From Pseudomonas fluorescens (lineage in GTDB: Bacteria; Pseudomonadota; Gammaproteobacteria; Pseudomonadales; Pseudomonadaceae): DNA of 64,000 nucleotides. The translations under genes were made by a program, and so were the position numbers. The stretch spans positions 44,428-108,427 of the forward strand of contig NZ_CABVGX010000017.1 of assembly GCF_902497625.1 (NCBI RefSeq), read 5' to 3'. This document shows positions 16,282 to 25,970 of the stretch, piece by piece. Position 1 is the stretch's first letter. Each line of letters begins with the position of its first letter. The notes under the pieces were generated by a model that saw only the letters and a list, made by a program, of their open reading frames with translations, was not told the DNA's origin and searched no databases.

Positions 16282-17166
16282 GTGAGAAGGCTTATATTCA
16301 CCCATTGCTCTCAGCCTATTGAAGAGCTTGGCCGGTATCACGCCGATATGGTCTATAGCAAAGGCGGGACAGGTATACTGATCAAGTACCAGCAGAAATT
16401 TTTTCTCCTGACGGCTCAACACGTTCTAGATGAGAACTACGAGGCGGCACAAAACGAGTCGCCGTTCTTCACTCACCTCTTTGCTAAGAGAGGTTGGGAA
16501 GGAATAGAGGGTATGGGATTCCCAATGCGCGGCTGGCGTATCGGTGAGCTGATAACGGCAGATAGTCCCTGTATCGACATGCAAGACATCGTGCTGATCG
16601 AGCTTTCATCCTCGCTATTCCGTTTTCCCGATAAATTCATCGACCTAGATGGCACGAATGGCCGTATAGCCGTAGCTGTAAGCGATTTGTATGACGGCAT
16701 GTTATTGGTAGCCTCTGGCTACCCAATAGATGAAAACCCGATTGAGTATCCGTATGGCGATGACTACAACTGCTCGACAGTGATCAATAAGCATATCTTT
16801 CACGGTGTTTGTGAGTTCGAAGGATCAGCCCCCCTCCTGCGTTTTTTTAGTCAGATCACGCACTCAGAAATGAATGGAATGAGTGGCGGGATGGTTTCTA
16901 ACCTAATGCCTAAATCCAACCAGGTTGCCTGGGTCGGTATGATTCAGAAAGCTGGTAATGGAATTCTCCGTTTCTATCCCGCATGCTGGATTATCCCAGC
17001 CATCAAGAACTATATGCAGGCGAGCCATTACGTCATAGATCCTGCTGTCCATATGGCAAATCTAGAAATTGAATCTACTCCAGAAGCAATCCAAGGTAGA
17101 GCAGAGTATTTCAAGATGATCAAGGTCATAACGGATGATATGAGGGCTAGAGAAGCAGGACATTAG
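16282..17166 (+). CDS. trypsin-like serine protease, putative retron effector
   Basis: A 294-residue chymotrypsin-fold protease without signal peptide. The catalytic triad can be read as His47 (FLLTAQHVLD), Asp102 (MQDIVLIEL) and Ser201 (MNGMSGGMVSN, i.e. GxSGG). The coordinates use a GTG at 16282, which lacks a ribosome-binding site. The frame is open back to 16210, and an ATT at 16213 preceded by AGGAAG at 7 nt would add 23 residues (reading ...KIPARKLNRFYEN...), so the true start may be non-canonical. Proteases of this kind are known partners of some retron RTs in published surveys. Cytoplasmic location and adjacency suggest it is unleashed when the retron senses a phage. That is inference. 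Confidence 0.85.
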   Translation: MRRLIFTHCSQPIEELGRYHADMVYSKGGTGILIKYQQKFFLLTAQHVLDENYEAAQNESPFFTHLFAKRGWEGIEGMGFPMRGWRIGELITADSPCIDMQDIVLIELSSSLFRFPDKFIDLDGTNGRIAVAVSDLYDGMLLVASGYPIDENPIEYPYGDDYNCSTVINKHIFHGVCEFEGSAPLLRFFSQITHSEMNGMSGGMVSNLMPKSNQVAWVGMIQKAGNGILRFYPACWIIPAIKNYMQASHYVIDPAVHMANLEIESTPEAIQGRAEYFKMIKVITDDMRAREAGH

Positions 17167-17340
17167 CATTAGCCAATGCTCCTCCCTCGGCCCACTGCCC
17201 TACTTTTCAGGCTTAAAACGCCAGTTTGAATCACCTTATGCCAAACGCTGTTATGGGATCAACGGCGCTGAACCCAGCGATTCCTTACGAAGTAAGGTTG
17301 TATGCGATTCCAGATTCAACATCGTCGATGAGAGCTAGCT

Positions 17341-18258
17341 TTAAGCCTTACTTCCAGTGATGGATGTGATGCTTTTGACCACAAGTACGGCAACCATACC
17401 TACGAGCGCGCCTACCAGGCAGTGAATGCCTAAAGTTGCGAAGGTTTCCCACGCCCCTGCCCCTTCGACCAGTCTCTCAGCAAAGTGCTGCATCGGCCCG
17501 ATGCCTTCTGTAATGAACGCCCCCCCGACCAGGAACATTGCCACAGTTCCGATCCAGGATAATGCTTTCATAAGCTTCGGAGCAGCCGACAGCAGCCATC
17601 CCCCGACAGTTCGCACCACAGAACCCCATGTACCGGCAGCTTTAGACTTCTGGAGAATAAGGCCGGCATCATCCAAGCGGACGATCCCCGCAACCAATCC
17701 GTAAACGCCCACTGTCATGACCACCGCGATCAGCGCTAACGTCAAAATCTGTTGGAGCATCGGGGCATCAGTAACGATATTTAGGGTGATGACGATGATC
17801 TCGGCGCTCAGAATGAAGTCCGTTCGAACAGCCCCTGCAATCTTCCGCTTTTCATAAGCTGCAAGCTCTTCAGGCGCCTTAGGCTTCGTTTTCTTTGGCT
17901 GCCCTGTGTCATCGTCTCGACCAGCCGTGAGCTTGTCCTTGATAGCCTCAAAGCCCTCATAACAGAGATATGCCCCACCAATCATGAGCAGCCAGTGAAC
18001 CGCAGCAGGCAGCAGTGCGTTCAGCACCAATGCACAAGGCACCAGGATTGCTTTATTTCTCAACGACCCCTTGAAAACAGCCCAAACCACCGGTAGCTCT
18101 CGATCTGCTTTCATGCCGGTAACCTGCTCAGCATTCACAGCAAGGTCGTCGCTCAGGACGCTAGCCGATTTCTTTGCAGCGACTTTACTCATGAGCGAGA
18201 TGTCGTCTAGCAGCGTGGCGATGTCATCCAATAACGCGAACAAGCTACTGCCGGCCAT
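17341..18258 (-). CDS. DUF808 (YedI-like) inner-membrane protein
   Basis: A 305-residue membrane protein with the family start MAGSSLFALLDDIATLLDD and VAAKKSASVLSDDLAVN, then about six to eight hydrophobic segments with a charged loop in the middle (PKKTKPKAPEELAAYEKRKI). DUF808/YedI proteins are widespread in proteobacteria with no established function. It is oriented opposite to the retron and Gabija genes between which it lies, so it is probably not part of either. Length matches E. coli YedI. Confidence 0.9.
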   Translation of the reverse strand: MAGSSLFALLDDIATLLDDISLMSKVAAKKSASVLSDDLAVNAEQVTGMKADRELPVVWAVFKGSLRNKAILVPCALVLNALLPAAVHWLLMIGGAYLCYEGFEAIKDKLTAGRDDDTGQPKKTKPKAPEELAAYEKRKIAGAVRTDFILSAEIIVITLNIVTDAPMLQQILTLALIAVVMTVGVYGLVAGIVRLDDAGLILQKSKAAGTWGSVVRTVGGWLLSAAPKLMKALSWIGTVAMFLVGGAFITEGIGPMQHFAERLVEGAGAWETFATLGIHCLVGALVGMVAVLVVKSITSITGSKA

Positions 18259-18610
18259 TTAAGGCTCCTTACGTTGATTTATTCTGTTCCCCCGAGCACC
18301 TCACGCATACCCACGCTAATGCCCCGCGTACACTCCTTCCGTAGGCTCAGGATTACCCTGTCGTCATCGGGTTACGGTGAGCACCTTTCTAGACAATGGA
18401 CACACCATGCCGTTCATCAATAGCTAGGCGATCTGCAACAGAGCCTTCAAGACCGCACCAAATAATCTTTACTGAATGCTGGCCTACTAACATCTTTTAG
18501 ATCAAACCGCCTATTCTAAGTCAGCGATATCCGAGCCGTTCGGCTGTCGGCGACGCGAACCGAGTCAGCAGACGCGGTACGTACACATCCTGGACGATGG
18601 GCGGTGAGCA
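18259..18610. other. intergenic region before gajA
   Basis: About 350 nt lacking a plausible gene. It must hold the promoter of the Gabija operon and that of the divergent DUF808 gene. No obvious -35/-10 pair of good quality or repeat was seen. GGTGAG precedes the gajA ATG. Confidence 0.5.
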
Positions 18611-20530
18611 ATGAAGCTGCAGAGTATTCGGCTATGTAATTTTCAATCCTTCGGCAATGAGCCTACGGTAATCACATTCGAGGATGTCACCTACCTTATC
18701 GGCCCTAATGGCTCTGGAAAGACAGCAGTCCTGCAAGCGCTCTGCAGGTTGTTTGCCTTTGATCCAAGCCTCCGTCGAATCAAGCGATCCGACTTCCATG
18801 TGCCTGCTGATGAGGATTTGGTACCTGAGGAGCGCAGTCTGTGGCTGGAAGCGGATTTCGAATTCCCAGAGCTTCTAGAGGACGAGGACAACTCTACCGT
18901 GGCCCCGCACTTCGCTCATATGCGATTGGACACAGCCGAAGGGATCCCGCGCGCTAGATATCGATTGAGCGCAACGATGGGGATTGATGGGGACATTGAA
19001 GAGAACCTAGTTTTTGTCCTCGATGTTGATAAAGACGCCAACCCATTGTCGACCGCAGTAGTCACTCGAGTGCATCGCAATACAATTCAAATGCATTACC
19101 TCCCCGCCAGACGAGACCCTGCCGACCACATAACCTATGGCGCTAATGCCCTGCTCGGACGCTTGCTACGAGCCGTAAATTGGGAAGACGACCGAGAACG
19201 GATCAAAGGACTCACTGACGAAATCAGCGAATGCTTGTCAGGAAACCAATCAGTAAGTGCATTCAGTGAAAGCCTGAATTTGATGTGGAAGCGACTTCAC
19301 AGGGGCACCTTTTTCACCGACCCCAAGCTCACTTTCGTCACATCCGAAATTGAGTCGCTTCTCAGACACATGTCAGTGTCGTTCTCACCAGGGCACGACG
19401 AGAATCTAGTCGACTTCTCTCGCCTCAGCGATGGACAGAAGTCGATGCTCTATCTATCACTGGTGTTGTCCTCTCACGCCATCGGGCGTGCAGTCCTAAC
19501 TGGTAAGGACGTTTCTTTCGACGCTGACAAACTGAAGCCACCGTCATTTACGCTGATCGCAGTGGAGGAACCTGAAAACAGCCTCTCACCTCATTACCTA
19601 GGGCGCATCGTTAACGCCCTCAATAGCTCAATTGGGGGGGCAGACTCCCAGGCAATCATCGCCACGCATGCTCCATCCATGCTCCGCCGCGTGGATCCTG
19701 AGAACATCCGCTATCTACGCCTTGCTGCGAACCGCGCCACCAAAGTTACCTGTATAGCCCTACCCGACAAGGAAGATGAAGCTCATAAGTTTGTCCGAGA
19801 GGCTGTACAGGCCTTTCCGGAAGTCTATTTTTCCCGGCTAGTGGTACTGGGTGAGGGAGACAGCGAAGAAATTGTTCTTCCGAGAATTCTTCAGGCGAAA
19901 GGTGCGCCTGTTGATGAGTCGGCGGTGACCATCGCGCCACTGGGTGGTCGTCACGTCAACCATTTTTGGAGGTTGCTATCCGCGCTGGAGACGCCCTATG
20001 TAACCCTACTTGATCTCGACGTTGCACGACATCAAGGTGGGTGGGGACGTGTAACCAACGTCAATAATCAACTTGCAAAATTTGCTCCAGAGAAAAAGCT
20101 TCCCGCTTGGAATATAGCCAAGTGGAATGATGATCTCCCGGTTCGAACCCACCATTGGTTTGAAGAAGGAAAAGTGAGCGTATTTGTCGAGCTGGAGAAG
20201 CGCGGAGTTTTCTTCTCAGAGCCCATGGATTTGGACTTCTCAATGTTGCTCGCCTACCCAAATGCATATGATGTATCGCTAAGCGATCCGGATGAGTCGA
20301 CTGTTAAGGCCGTCCTAGGCAAGAGTCATCATAAGTCCGACCAATACAATGCAGCGGAACAGCAACTTTTTGGCACCTACCACTCCAAGTTCAAACTAGG
20401 TAGCAAACCGGCAGCACACATCTCTGCCCTTGCAAAGCTCACTGATGAAGACCTGCTAAAGGCTCTTCCTCCTTCGTTAGATCGTTTGGCCAATGCAATC
20501 ATCGCGGCGCTGGAGGACATCCCAGAATGA
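18611..20530 (+). CDS. gajA: Gabija protein GajA, OLD-family ATPase-TOPRIM endonuclease
   Basis: A 639-residue OLD-family nuclease. ATPase part: Walker A GPNGSGKT (31-38), ABC signature LSDGQ (272-276), Walker B LIAVEEPEN (315-323) and switch ATHAPSMLRR. TOPRIM part: VVLGEGDSEE with Glu415 and TLLDLD with Asp468/Asp470. GajA forms the DNA-nicking scaffold of the Gabija anti-phage complex and is licensed when nucleotide levels fall. The gene overlaps gajB by 4 nt (ATGA), the usual Gabija organisation. It is longer than the Bacillus prototype (about 580). A generic OLD nuclease would be the alternative, but the coupled helicase gene makes Gabija the best call. Confidence 0.9.
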   Translation: MKLQSIRLCNFQSFGNEPTVITFEDVTYLIGPNGSGKTAVLQALCRLFAFDPSLRRIKRSDFHVPADEDLVPEERSLWLEADFEFPELLEDEDNSTVAPHFAHMRLDTAEGIPRARYRLSATMGIDGDIEENLVFVLDVDKDANPLSTAVVTRVHRNTIQMHYLPARRDPADHITYGANALLGRLLRAVNWEDDRERIKGLTDEISECLSGNQSVSAFSESLNLMWKRLHRGTFFTDPKLTFVTSEIESLLRHMSVSFSPGHDENLVDFSRLSDGQKSMLYLSLVLSSHAIGRAVLTGKDVSFDADKLKPPSFTLIAVEEPENSLSPHYLGRIVNALNSSIGGADSQAIIATHAPSMLRRVDPENIRYLRLAANRATKVTCIALPDKEDEAHKFVREAVQAFPEVYFSRLVVLGEGDSEEIVLPRILQAKGAPVDESAVTIAPLGGRHVNHFWRLLSALETPYVTLLDLDVARHQGGWGRVTNVNNQLAKFAPEKKLPAWNIAKWNDDLPVRTHHWFEEGKVSVFVELEKRGVFFSEPMDLDFSMLLAYPNAYDVSLSDPDESTVKAVLGKSHHKSDQYNAAEQQLFGTYHSKFKLGSKPAAHISALAKLTDEDLLKALPPSLDRLANAIIAALEDIPE

Positions 20531-22203
20531 TCAGCGCGGATGTATGGAAAGTCGCCGATGGCTTGACCTTGGAAACAAACGCCCTTCTCGCTGTGAGGGA
20601 GCTTGGAAAGTCGCTCGCGCTCACCGCAGGCCCAGGCGCAGGCAAAACGGAGGTTCTGGCGCAGCGGGCAGACTTTTTGCTACGCACCGGAAACTGCCGA
20701 TACCCCAAGCGAATACTGGCGATCTCCTTCAAGGTCGATGCGAGCATAAACCTCAAGGAACGGATTCGTCGCAGATGCGGACTTGATCTGGCTGCACGCT
20801 TCGACAGCTACACCTTTCACGGCTTCGCCAAGCGCATCATTGATAGGTTTAGACCCGTGCTCACGGGCGGGGACTCTCTTGAGCCAAACTACTCCATAGG
20901 CGACGAACCAATTCAAGGCAAACAAATTAAGTTCGCGCAGCTCATACCTCTCGCAACGAAGATCTTGAGCAATTCAGTGGTTGCAAGAAATGCAATTTGT
21001 CAGACCTACGCTGATGTATTCCTTGATGAGTTCCAAGACTGCACTACTGAGCAGTACGCACTGCTGAAGCTTGTCTTCATGAATAAGCCAATTCGATTGA
21101 CCGCCGTCGGTGACACCAAACAGAAAATTATGGGCTGGGCGGGAGCACTGGATGGCATATTTATAGACTACGCAAAGGACTTCGACGCCCGACCACTCAA
21201 TCTATATCGAAACTTCCGATCTAAGCCTCGGCTTTTGCGGATGCAGAACGAGATCATTCGAACACTTGATCCTGCTGCGGTGATGGCAGATGACCTGATC
21301 ATTGGAAACGACGGCGAACTCCTCGCTCGAAACTACGACAACAGTCACAGCGAAGCAGCCGCGTTGGCCAACATCATCCAGAAGTGGATAGATGTAGAGA
21401 AAATACCCCTACCAGAAATAGCGATTCTTTTTCCCAGGCAGATAGACCTCTACGGCACCCCCCTCATGGAGCAACTGGCAGCCAGAGGAATTCCCTATCG
21501 CAACGAGCATGAGTCTCAAGATCTAGTTAATGAGCCCGCCGCTCGCCTAATTATTGACTACCTATCATGCCTGTATCGGGAGCGAGAACCGAAGGCGTGG
21601 ATCAATTTGATGGAGCAACTGGTTTCATTTAATGACGAGGACGGTGAGTCTGAGCTCCAGAGAAACTTCGAGCGCCTCTATCTTGCCCAGCGCAAGGAAG
21701 TGAAAAAATTGGCCCGATCTGACGCGCCTTATTCAGGATGGTGGGAGCTAACTATGAAGTTCCTAAAGAATATCGGCCTACCCGTGCTGACCACCCTTTC
21801 TTCTGACTACGAAGCAAAAGCCAGATTGAACGAGGTTATCAAGAACACGAGACAGCAAATTGAGAAACTGCTCGAGCAAGAACCGGATTTGCTCAAAGCA
21901 CTTGATCTGTTCTCCAACGATCAAGCAGTCCGTTTTCTGACGATTCATAAAAGTAAAGGATTGGAATTCCACTCTGTAATTATGATCGGTGTAGAAACAC
22001 AGACATTTTGGGGCAAAGTCCAAGAGGAGCGTTGCGGCTTCTTTGTGGGTGTTTCACGTGCCAAGGAGCGGTTGATGATCACGACATGCGACTTACGTTA
22101 TCGACCGGCCTCAAACCCTCCAAGGTGGAATGAGCATCGCACTCCTCATGCTGAGTTCGTCACATACGTAACGCCATTTCTTTCCGCCCAGCCAAATGCC
22201 TGA
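20527..22203 (+). CDS. gajB: Gabija protein GajB, UvrD/PcrA-like SF1 helicase
   Basis: A 558-residue superfamily-1 helicase. Motifs in order: Walker A AGPGAGKT (34-41), Walker B LDEFQD (166-171), motif III TAVGDTKQKIMGWAGA (192-207), motif IV LYRNFRS, motif V LTIHKSKGLEFHSVIM and motif VI FVGVSRAKERLMIT. GajB partners with GajA: it senses DNA ends and hydrolyses (d)NTPs to activate GajA nicking and deplete nucleotides. Its ATG overlaps the gajA stop by 4 nt. Length is slightly above the prototype (about 490). There is no further gene in the unit. Confidence 0.9.
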   Translation: MISADVWKVADGLTLETNALLAVRELGKSLALTAGPGAGKTEVLAQRADFLLRTGNCRYPKRILAISFKVDASINLKERIRRRCGLDLAARFDSYTFHGFAKRIIDRFRPVLTGGDSLEPNYSIGDEPIQGKQIKFAQLIPLATKILSNSVVARNAICQTYADVFLDEFQDCTTEQYALLKLVFMNKPIRLTAVGDTKQKIMGWAGALDGIFIDYAKDFDARPLNLYRNFRSKPRLLRMQNEIIRTLDPAAVMADDLIIGNDGELLARNYDNSHSEAAALANIIQKWIDVEKIPLPEIAILFPRQIDLYGTPLMEQLAARGIPYRNEHESQDLVNEPAARLIIDYLSCLYREREPKAWINLMEQLVSFNDEDGESELQRNFERLYLAQRKEVKKLARSDAPYSGWWELTMKFLKNIGLPVLTTLSSDYEAKARLNEVIKNTRQQIEKLLEQEPDLLKALDLFSNDQAVRFLTIHKSKGLEFHSVIMIGVETQTFWGKVQEERCGFFVGVSRAKERLMITTCDLRYRPASNPPRWNEHRTPHAEFVTYVTPFLSAQPNA

Positions 22204-22410
22204 CAGGTAGCCGCGTGTCGCTGATCTTGTATGAACTCGCGGCAAGGATGCTCCCCACACAGCAAGTCATCCTTAGACCTCAAGCAGAGTCACAAACACG
22301 AGCTGAGGAAAATCTCCGGGCTTCCGGGGTATGCCATAGATAGAGGTGTGTCAGGAAGGACAAGGCAAGAGCACTCCCAATCAAATACACATCTTAATCT
22401 TCCCCATCAA
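22204..22410. other. intergenic region after Gabija
   Basis: No gene is seen. GGTGTGTC occurs at about 22345 and again at about 22573, on either side of the hexamer tract, the only short direct repeat flanking it that I noticed. Confidence 0.4.
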
Positions 22411-22542
22411 GAGCAAGAGCAAGAGCAAGAGCAAGAGCAAGAGCAAGAGCAAGAGCAAGAGCAAGAGCAAGAGCAAGAGCAAGAGCAAGAGCAAGAGCAA
22501 GAGCAAGAGCAAGAGCAAGAGCAAGAGCAAGAGCAAGAGCAG
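22411..22542 (+). repeat. hexanucleotide tandem repeat (GAGCAA), about 22 units
   Basis: Twenty-one perfect GAGCAA units (22411-22536) plus one GAGCAG. It reads as poly(Glu-Gln), poly(Lys-Ser) or poly-Leu in different frames, none of which belongs to a credible gene, so it is treated as non-coding. Such hexamer tracts vary in copy number by slippage. It sits at the accessory/core boundary beside a truncated gene. Confidence 0.95.
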
Positions 22543-22564
22543 GTCAAAGCCTAAGGGCTTTGAC
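22543..22564. terminator. perfect 9-bp palindrome after the hexamer repeat
   Basis: GTCAAAGCC-taag-GGCTTTGAC, a 9-bp stem with a 4-nt loop. It lies immediately after the repeat tract and 18 nt beyond the end of the truncated chaA frame, where it could terminate leftward transcription or mark a former element end. Confidence 0.65.
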
Positions 22565-22581
22565 ACCAAAGAGGGGTGTGT

Positions 22582-22911
22582 CTAGAAAATCACCGCCGAA
22601 TAGATCGTGTCCCGCACCAGCGTCGGCGAGGCTTCGTTGCTCATCATGATCGCCAGGATTACCACTTCGACCAGCACAGCCGCCAGCGTCAAAATCATCG
22701 TGCCATAGGGGTCGCCAACTTTTTCCGCGAGCAATTCCGCGTGATGGGCGACGCGCATGGACGCCGCGACGATGAAGCCGATCAGCACCAGCCCGCCTAC
22801 CAGCGCCACTGCCTGCCCGCTGTGCAGTAACCAGTGCTCCAGCGGATAGGCGACGAACGCGGCGATCAGGGCCAACAGGAGAAATTTTTCTTGCTTGATG
22901 AGTGAGAGCAT
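22582..22911 (-). pseudogene. chaA: chaA, Ca2+(Na+,K+)/H+ antiporter, 3'-truncated
   Basis: The 109 residues match the N-terminal third of the ChaA/calcium:proton antiporter family: MLSLIKQEKFLLLAL, the acidic/His block RVAHHAELLAEKVGDPYGTM (cation-site region) and ASPTLVRDTIYSAV. Intact family members are about 350-370 residues. Here the frame stops two codons after IYSAV, and no continuation is found in any frame downstream, where non-homologous DNA (palindrome, hexamer tract, Gabija) follows. The gene was therefore cut at about position 22583, by insertion or deletion. It marks the right boundary of the accessory region. A functional antiporter from this fragment is not expected. Confidence 0.85.
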
Positions 22912-23206
22912 TGCAGGCCTTCTTGCCGAGTAAAGCGAAAACAGTGTGATGAGCTACTGACTGCGGTGCGACGCTAACGTTTCGTTACATCTTCGCGCAC
23001 CAGTGGAAGGCAGCGGGTTGGCGCGTGCACTTTTATCGGTCTGTGCAGTCCTCTGCGCGAGCAAGCTCGCCCACAGGAAGCTGCGGCGCTTTGCACGCGC
23101 AAGGCTTGCCCACGAAGACCGCTACGCGGTTTCGCAATGACAGTCGTCCTGTTGGTCAGCAATTTGCATTGGCTCCACCGGTCACAAAAAAATGGAGTTC
23201 GAGTTC
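22912..23206. other. intergenic region with REP-like fragments
   Basis: No gene. At about 23050-23110 there are degenerate REP-like motifs (GCGCGAGCAAGCTCGCCCACA, read as two halves, and CAAGGCTTGCCCACGAAG). The chaA promoter should lie in the first part. Confidence 0.5.
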
Positions 23207-23760
23207 ATGCATGAACGTCCGTTGAAACAATGGCTGTGCGCCGTTGCGGCGGCCATCGGTCTGAGTGCCAGCCTGAACGCCAGTGTCACCGACCCGCTGA
23301 AAATCGGTTTCGTTTATATCGGCCCGATCGTTGACCAGCAGGACAAGAACCCGGGCACAGAAATGAAGCTGGCATGGGTCAACTCGTGGTTCGATCCGGA
23401 CAAGGAAACCGATGCCGCCAACGTGCTGATGGATCAAGGCGTGAATGTAGCGTTCCAGCACAGCGACAGCCCGGCACCGATTCAGGCCGCCGAAAAGCGA
23501 GGCGTGTTTGCCGTCGGCAACGCATCAGACATGGCGTATTTCGGGCCCAAAGCGGTGCTGACTTTGATCGTCAACGACTGAGCGCGGCATTTACATTCTG
23601 GCGAACCGGAGCGTGATCGATCAGAAGTGGAAATCCCAGGATTACCGGGGTGGTTTGAGCGATCGACGCCGGGCTCCACCAAGCGCAACGCTCCTTCGCC
23701 CGGCCTGCCGATCAAAAACTTCGGATCAACATCACCCGGACCCACCCACATCGCGGCTAT
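23207..23760 (+). pseudogene. BMP-family ABC transporter substrate-binding protein, decayed
   Basis: An exported-protein start (MHERPLKQWLCAVAAAIGLS) leads to LKIGFVYIGPI, the N-terminal strand of BMP/PnrA-type nucleoside-binding proteins. The sequence then jumps to MKLAWVNSWFDPDKETDAAN, a segment normally more than 100 residues further on, so an internal deletion is likely. It continues through AFQHSDSPAPIQAAEKRGVF to a stop at 23579. Beyond that, out-of-frame remnants of the C-terminal part (QKWKSQDYRGG at about 23622) can still be read, showing frameshift decay. In related genomes this gene precedes adenosine deaminase and would deliver purine nucleosides or bases; here it is not expected to work. 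Confidence 0.8.
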
Positions 23761-23862
23761 GGCACCCTTGCCACGGGATCCGCTGATGCCTGAACCGGCT
23801 GGTCAGGTTTTGCCAATTGTTTCGACGAGCACCTGTAGAATGCCGTCATCTGCACCTGATGA

Positions 23863-24825
<963 letters not shown>

Positions 24826-24918
24826 ATCGATCTAACTAGTCACCGAGCATAGCCGCGCTCTGAGGTCGGAACGCAAAGCGTCCCGATTGCCGGACAGAGC
24901 GTGGCAACGTTTCAAAGG

Positions 24919-25656
24919 CTAAGCCATCTCGAGCTCGGTCTCTTTGGCGAAGCGGTGAATTTCCCGCTGCCCCGTCGCAGTCACTTGCAAGGCTCGCGAA
25001 TCGTTCGGCAAGCTCAGCCAGCCCGACTGCATGAACAATTGCAGCAGCGCCGCACCCAATGACCCGCCCATGTGCGGCCGTCTTTCACTCCAGTCAGGAC
25101 ACGCACACGCTGATTTGCTGCTGGTGTGTGCCAACGCTTGAACATACACGCCTCGGTTCGCCAGTTGCGTGGCGCCCTTATGGGTGATCGACACGCGCCG
25201 ATCGAACTGCTCGATCCAGCCAGCCTCCAGCAAACGCTGATAAAGGTCTGCGGCCAGGGTGCCGCCCAGATGATCGTCGCAGAGCCGGGCGCGCAGCAAT
25301 GAAGAAGGTGCAGCCTGAGGTTTCGGGACAGGAATGGGGGCAGTACGCCTGAACACATCCGGAATATCCTGTGGCGTGCTGGCGATGGTCGCACTCGCCA
25401 GTGCCTCAATGGCGATGGCGATTTCAGGGGCAGCCAGGCGAAAGAATCGCTTGCGACCGCGGGTTTCGACTTTTAACAGACCTCCGGCGGACAAACGCCC
25501 CAGGTGTGCACTGGCCGAAGAGGGTGAAAGCCTGGCCAGGAGCGCCAGCTCTTCGGCTTGCCGCGCAGAGCCATCCATCAAGGCCCACATCATTGCGCTG
25601 CGCTTTGGGTCAGCCAGCAACGTGGCAATCTGGCTGATGCAAGGTGCATGTTCCAT
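24919..25656 (-). CDS. ArsR/SmtB-fold transcriptional regulator, 245 aa
   Basis: An N-terminal winged-helix domain (residues about 10-90: LADPKRSAMMWALMDG, LSPSSASAHLGRLSAGGLL as recognition helix, RGRKRFFRL as wing) is followed by a second helical domain with HKGATQLANRGV. The CxC-type metal site of ArsR is absent from helix alpha3; a CACPDW motif occurs further on (about residue 185). The family includes large DNA-binding regulators controlling neighbouring efflux or redox genes. It lies alone on the minus strand between the deaminase and a LysR gene, with no clear target. Confidence 0.85.
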   Translation of the reverse strand: MEHAPCISQIATLLADPKRSAMMWALMDGSARQAEELALLARLSPSSASAHLGRLSAGGLLKVETRGRKRFFRLAAPEIAIAIEALASATIASTPQDIPDVFRRTAPIPVPKPQAAPSSLLRARLCDDHLGGTLAADLYQRLLEAGWIEQFDRRVSITHKGATQLANRGVYVQALAHTSSKSACACPDWSERRPHMGGSLGAALLQLFMQSGWLSLPNDSRALQVTATGQREIHRFAKETELEMA

Positions 25657-25970
25657 GTATTCACTCCCTGTTGAATCGTTTCGTCTGCTGCTCGGAGAGC
25701 ATCTTGACCAGTAATGTGTCTTCGGCCAAGACGGGAAAACCGCCGTTTATCGGGCAAAGCCATCGCATACCCAGGCGAGCGCTCTGCAGCTTCGCGAAGG
25801 AATTGATAATCGCCGCAAAGATTGTCCGTCAATCACTGACGCGCCCTGGTGAATCGGCAATCCGCACATGAGGGCGGTCCACAGTATAAGCCTGTTGCCC
25901 ACCGGTTCCTGCCCTCCGGAAACCATTGGTGGTGATAGTTTCTGAGAGAAATTTCGCTATTTACCTGCGA
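25657..25970. other. intergenic region, nothing recognised
   Basis: About 310 nt between two leftward regulator genes. The only open frame (minus, 25590-25832) overlaps the ArsR-like gene and has no recognisable features. No repeat or clear promoter was seen. Confidence 0.5.

Noticed and set aside
22411..22542. Possible CRISPR array
   Set aside because: The unit is 6 nt with no spacers; it is a microsatellite.
22231..22585. Reading frames encoding long Glu-Gln, Lys-Ser or poly-Leu repeats
   Set aside because: They are only translations of the GAGCAA hexamer tract. No ribosome-binding site or non-repeat domain accompanies them.
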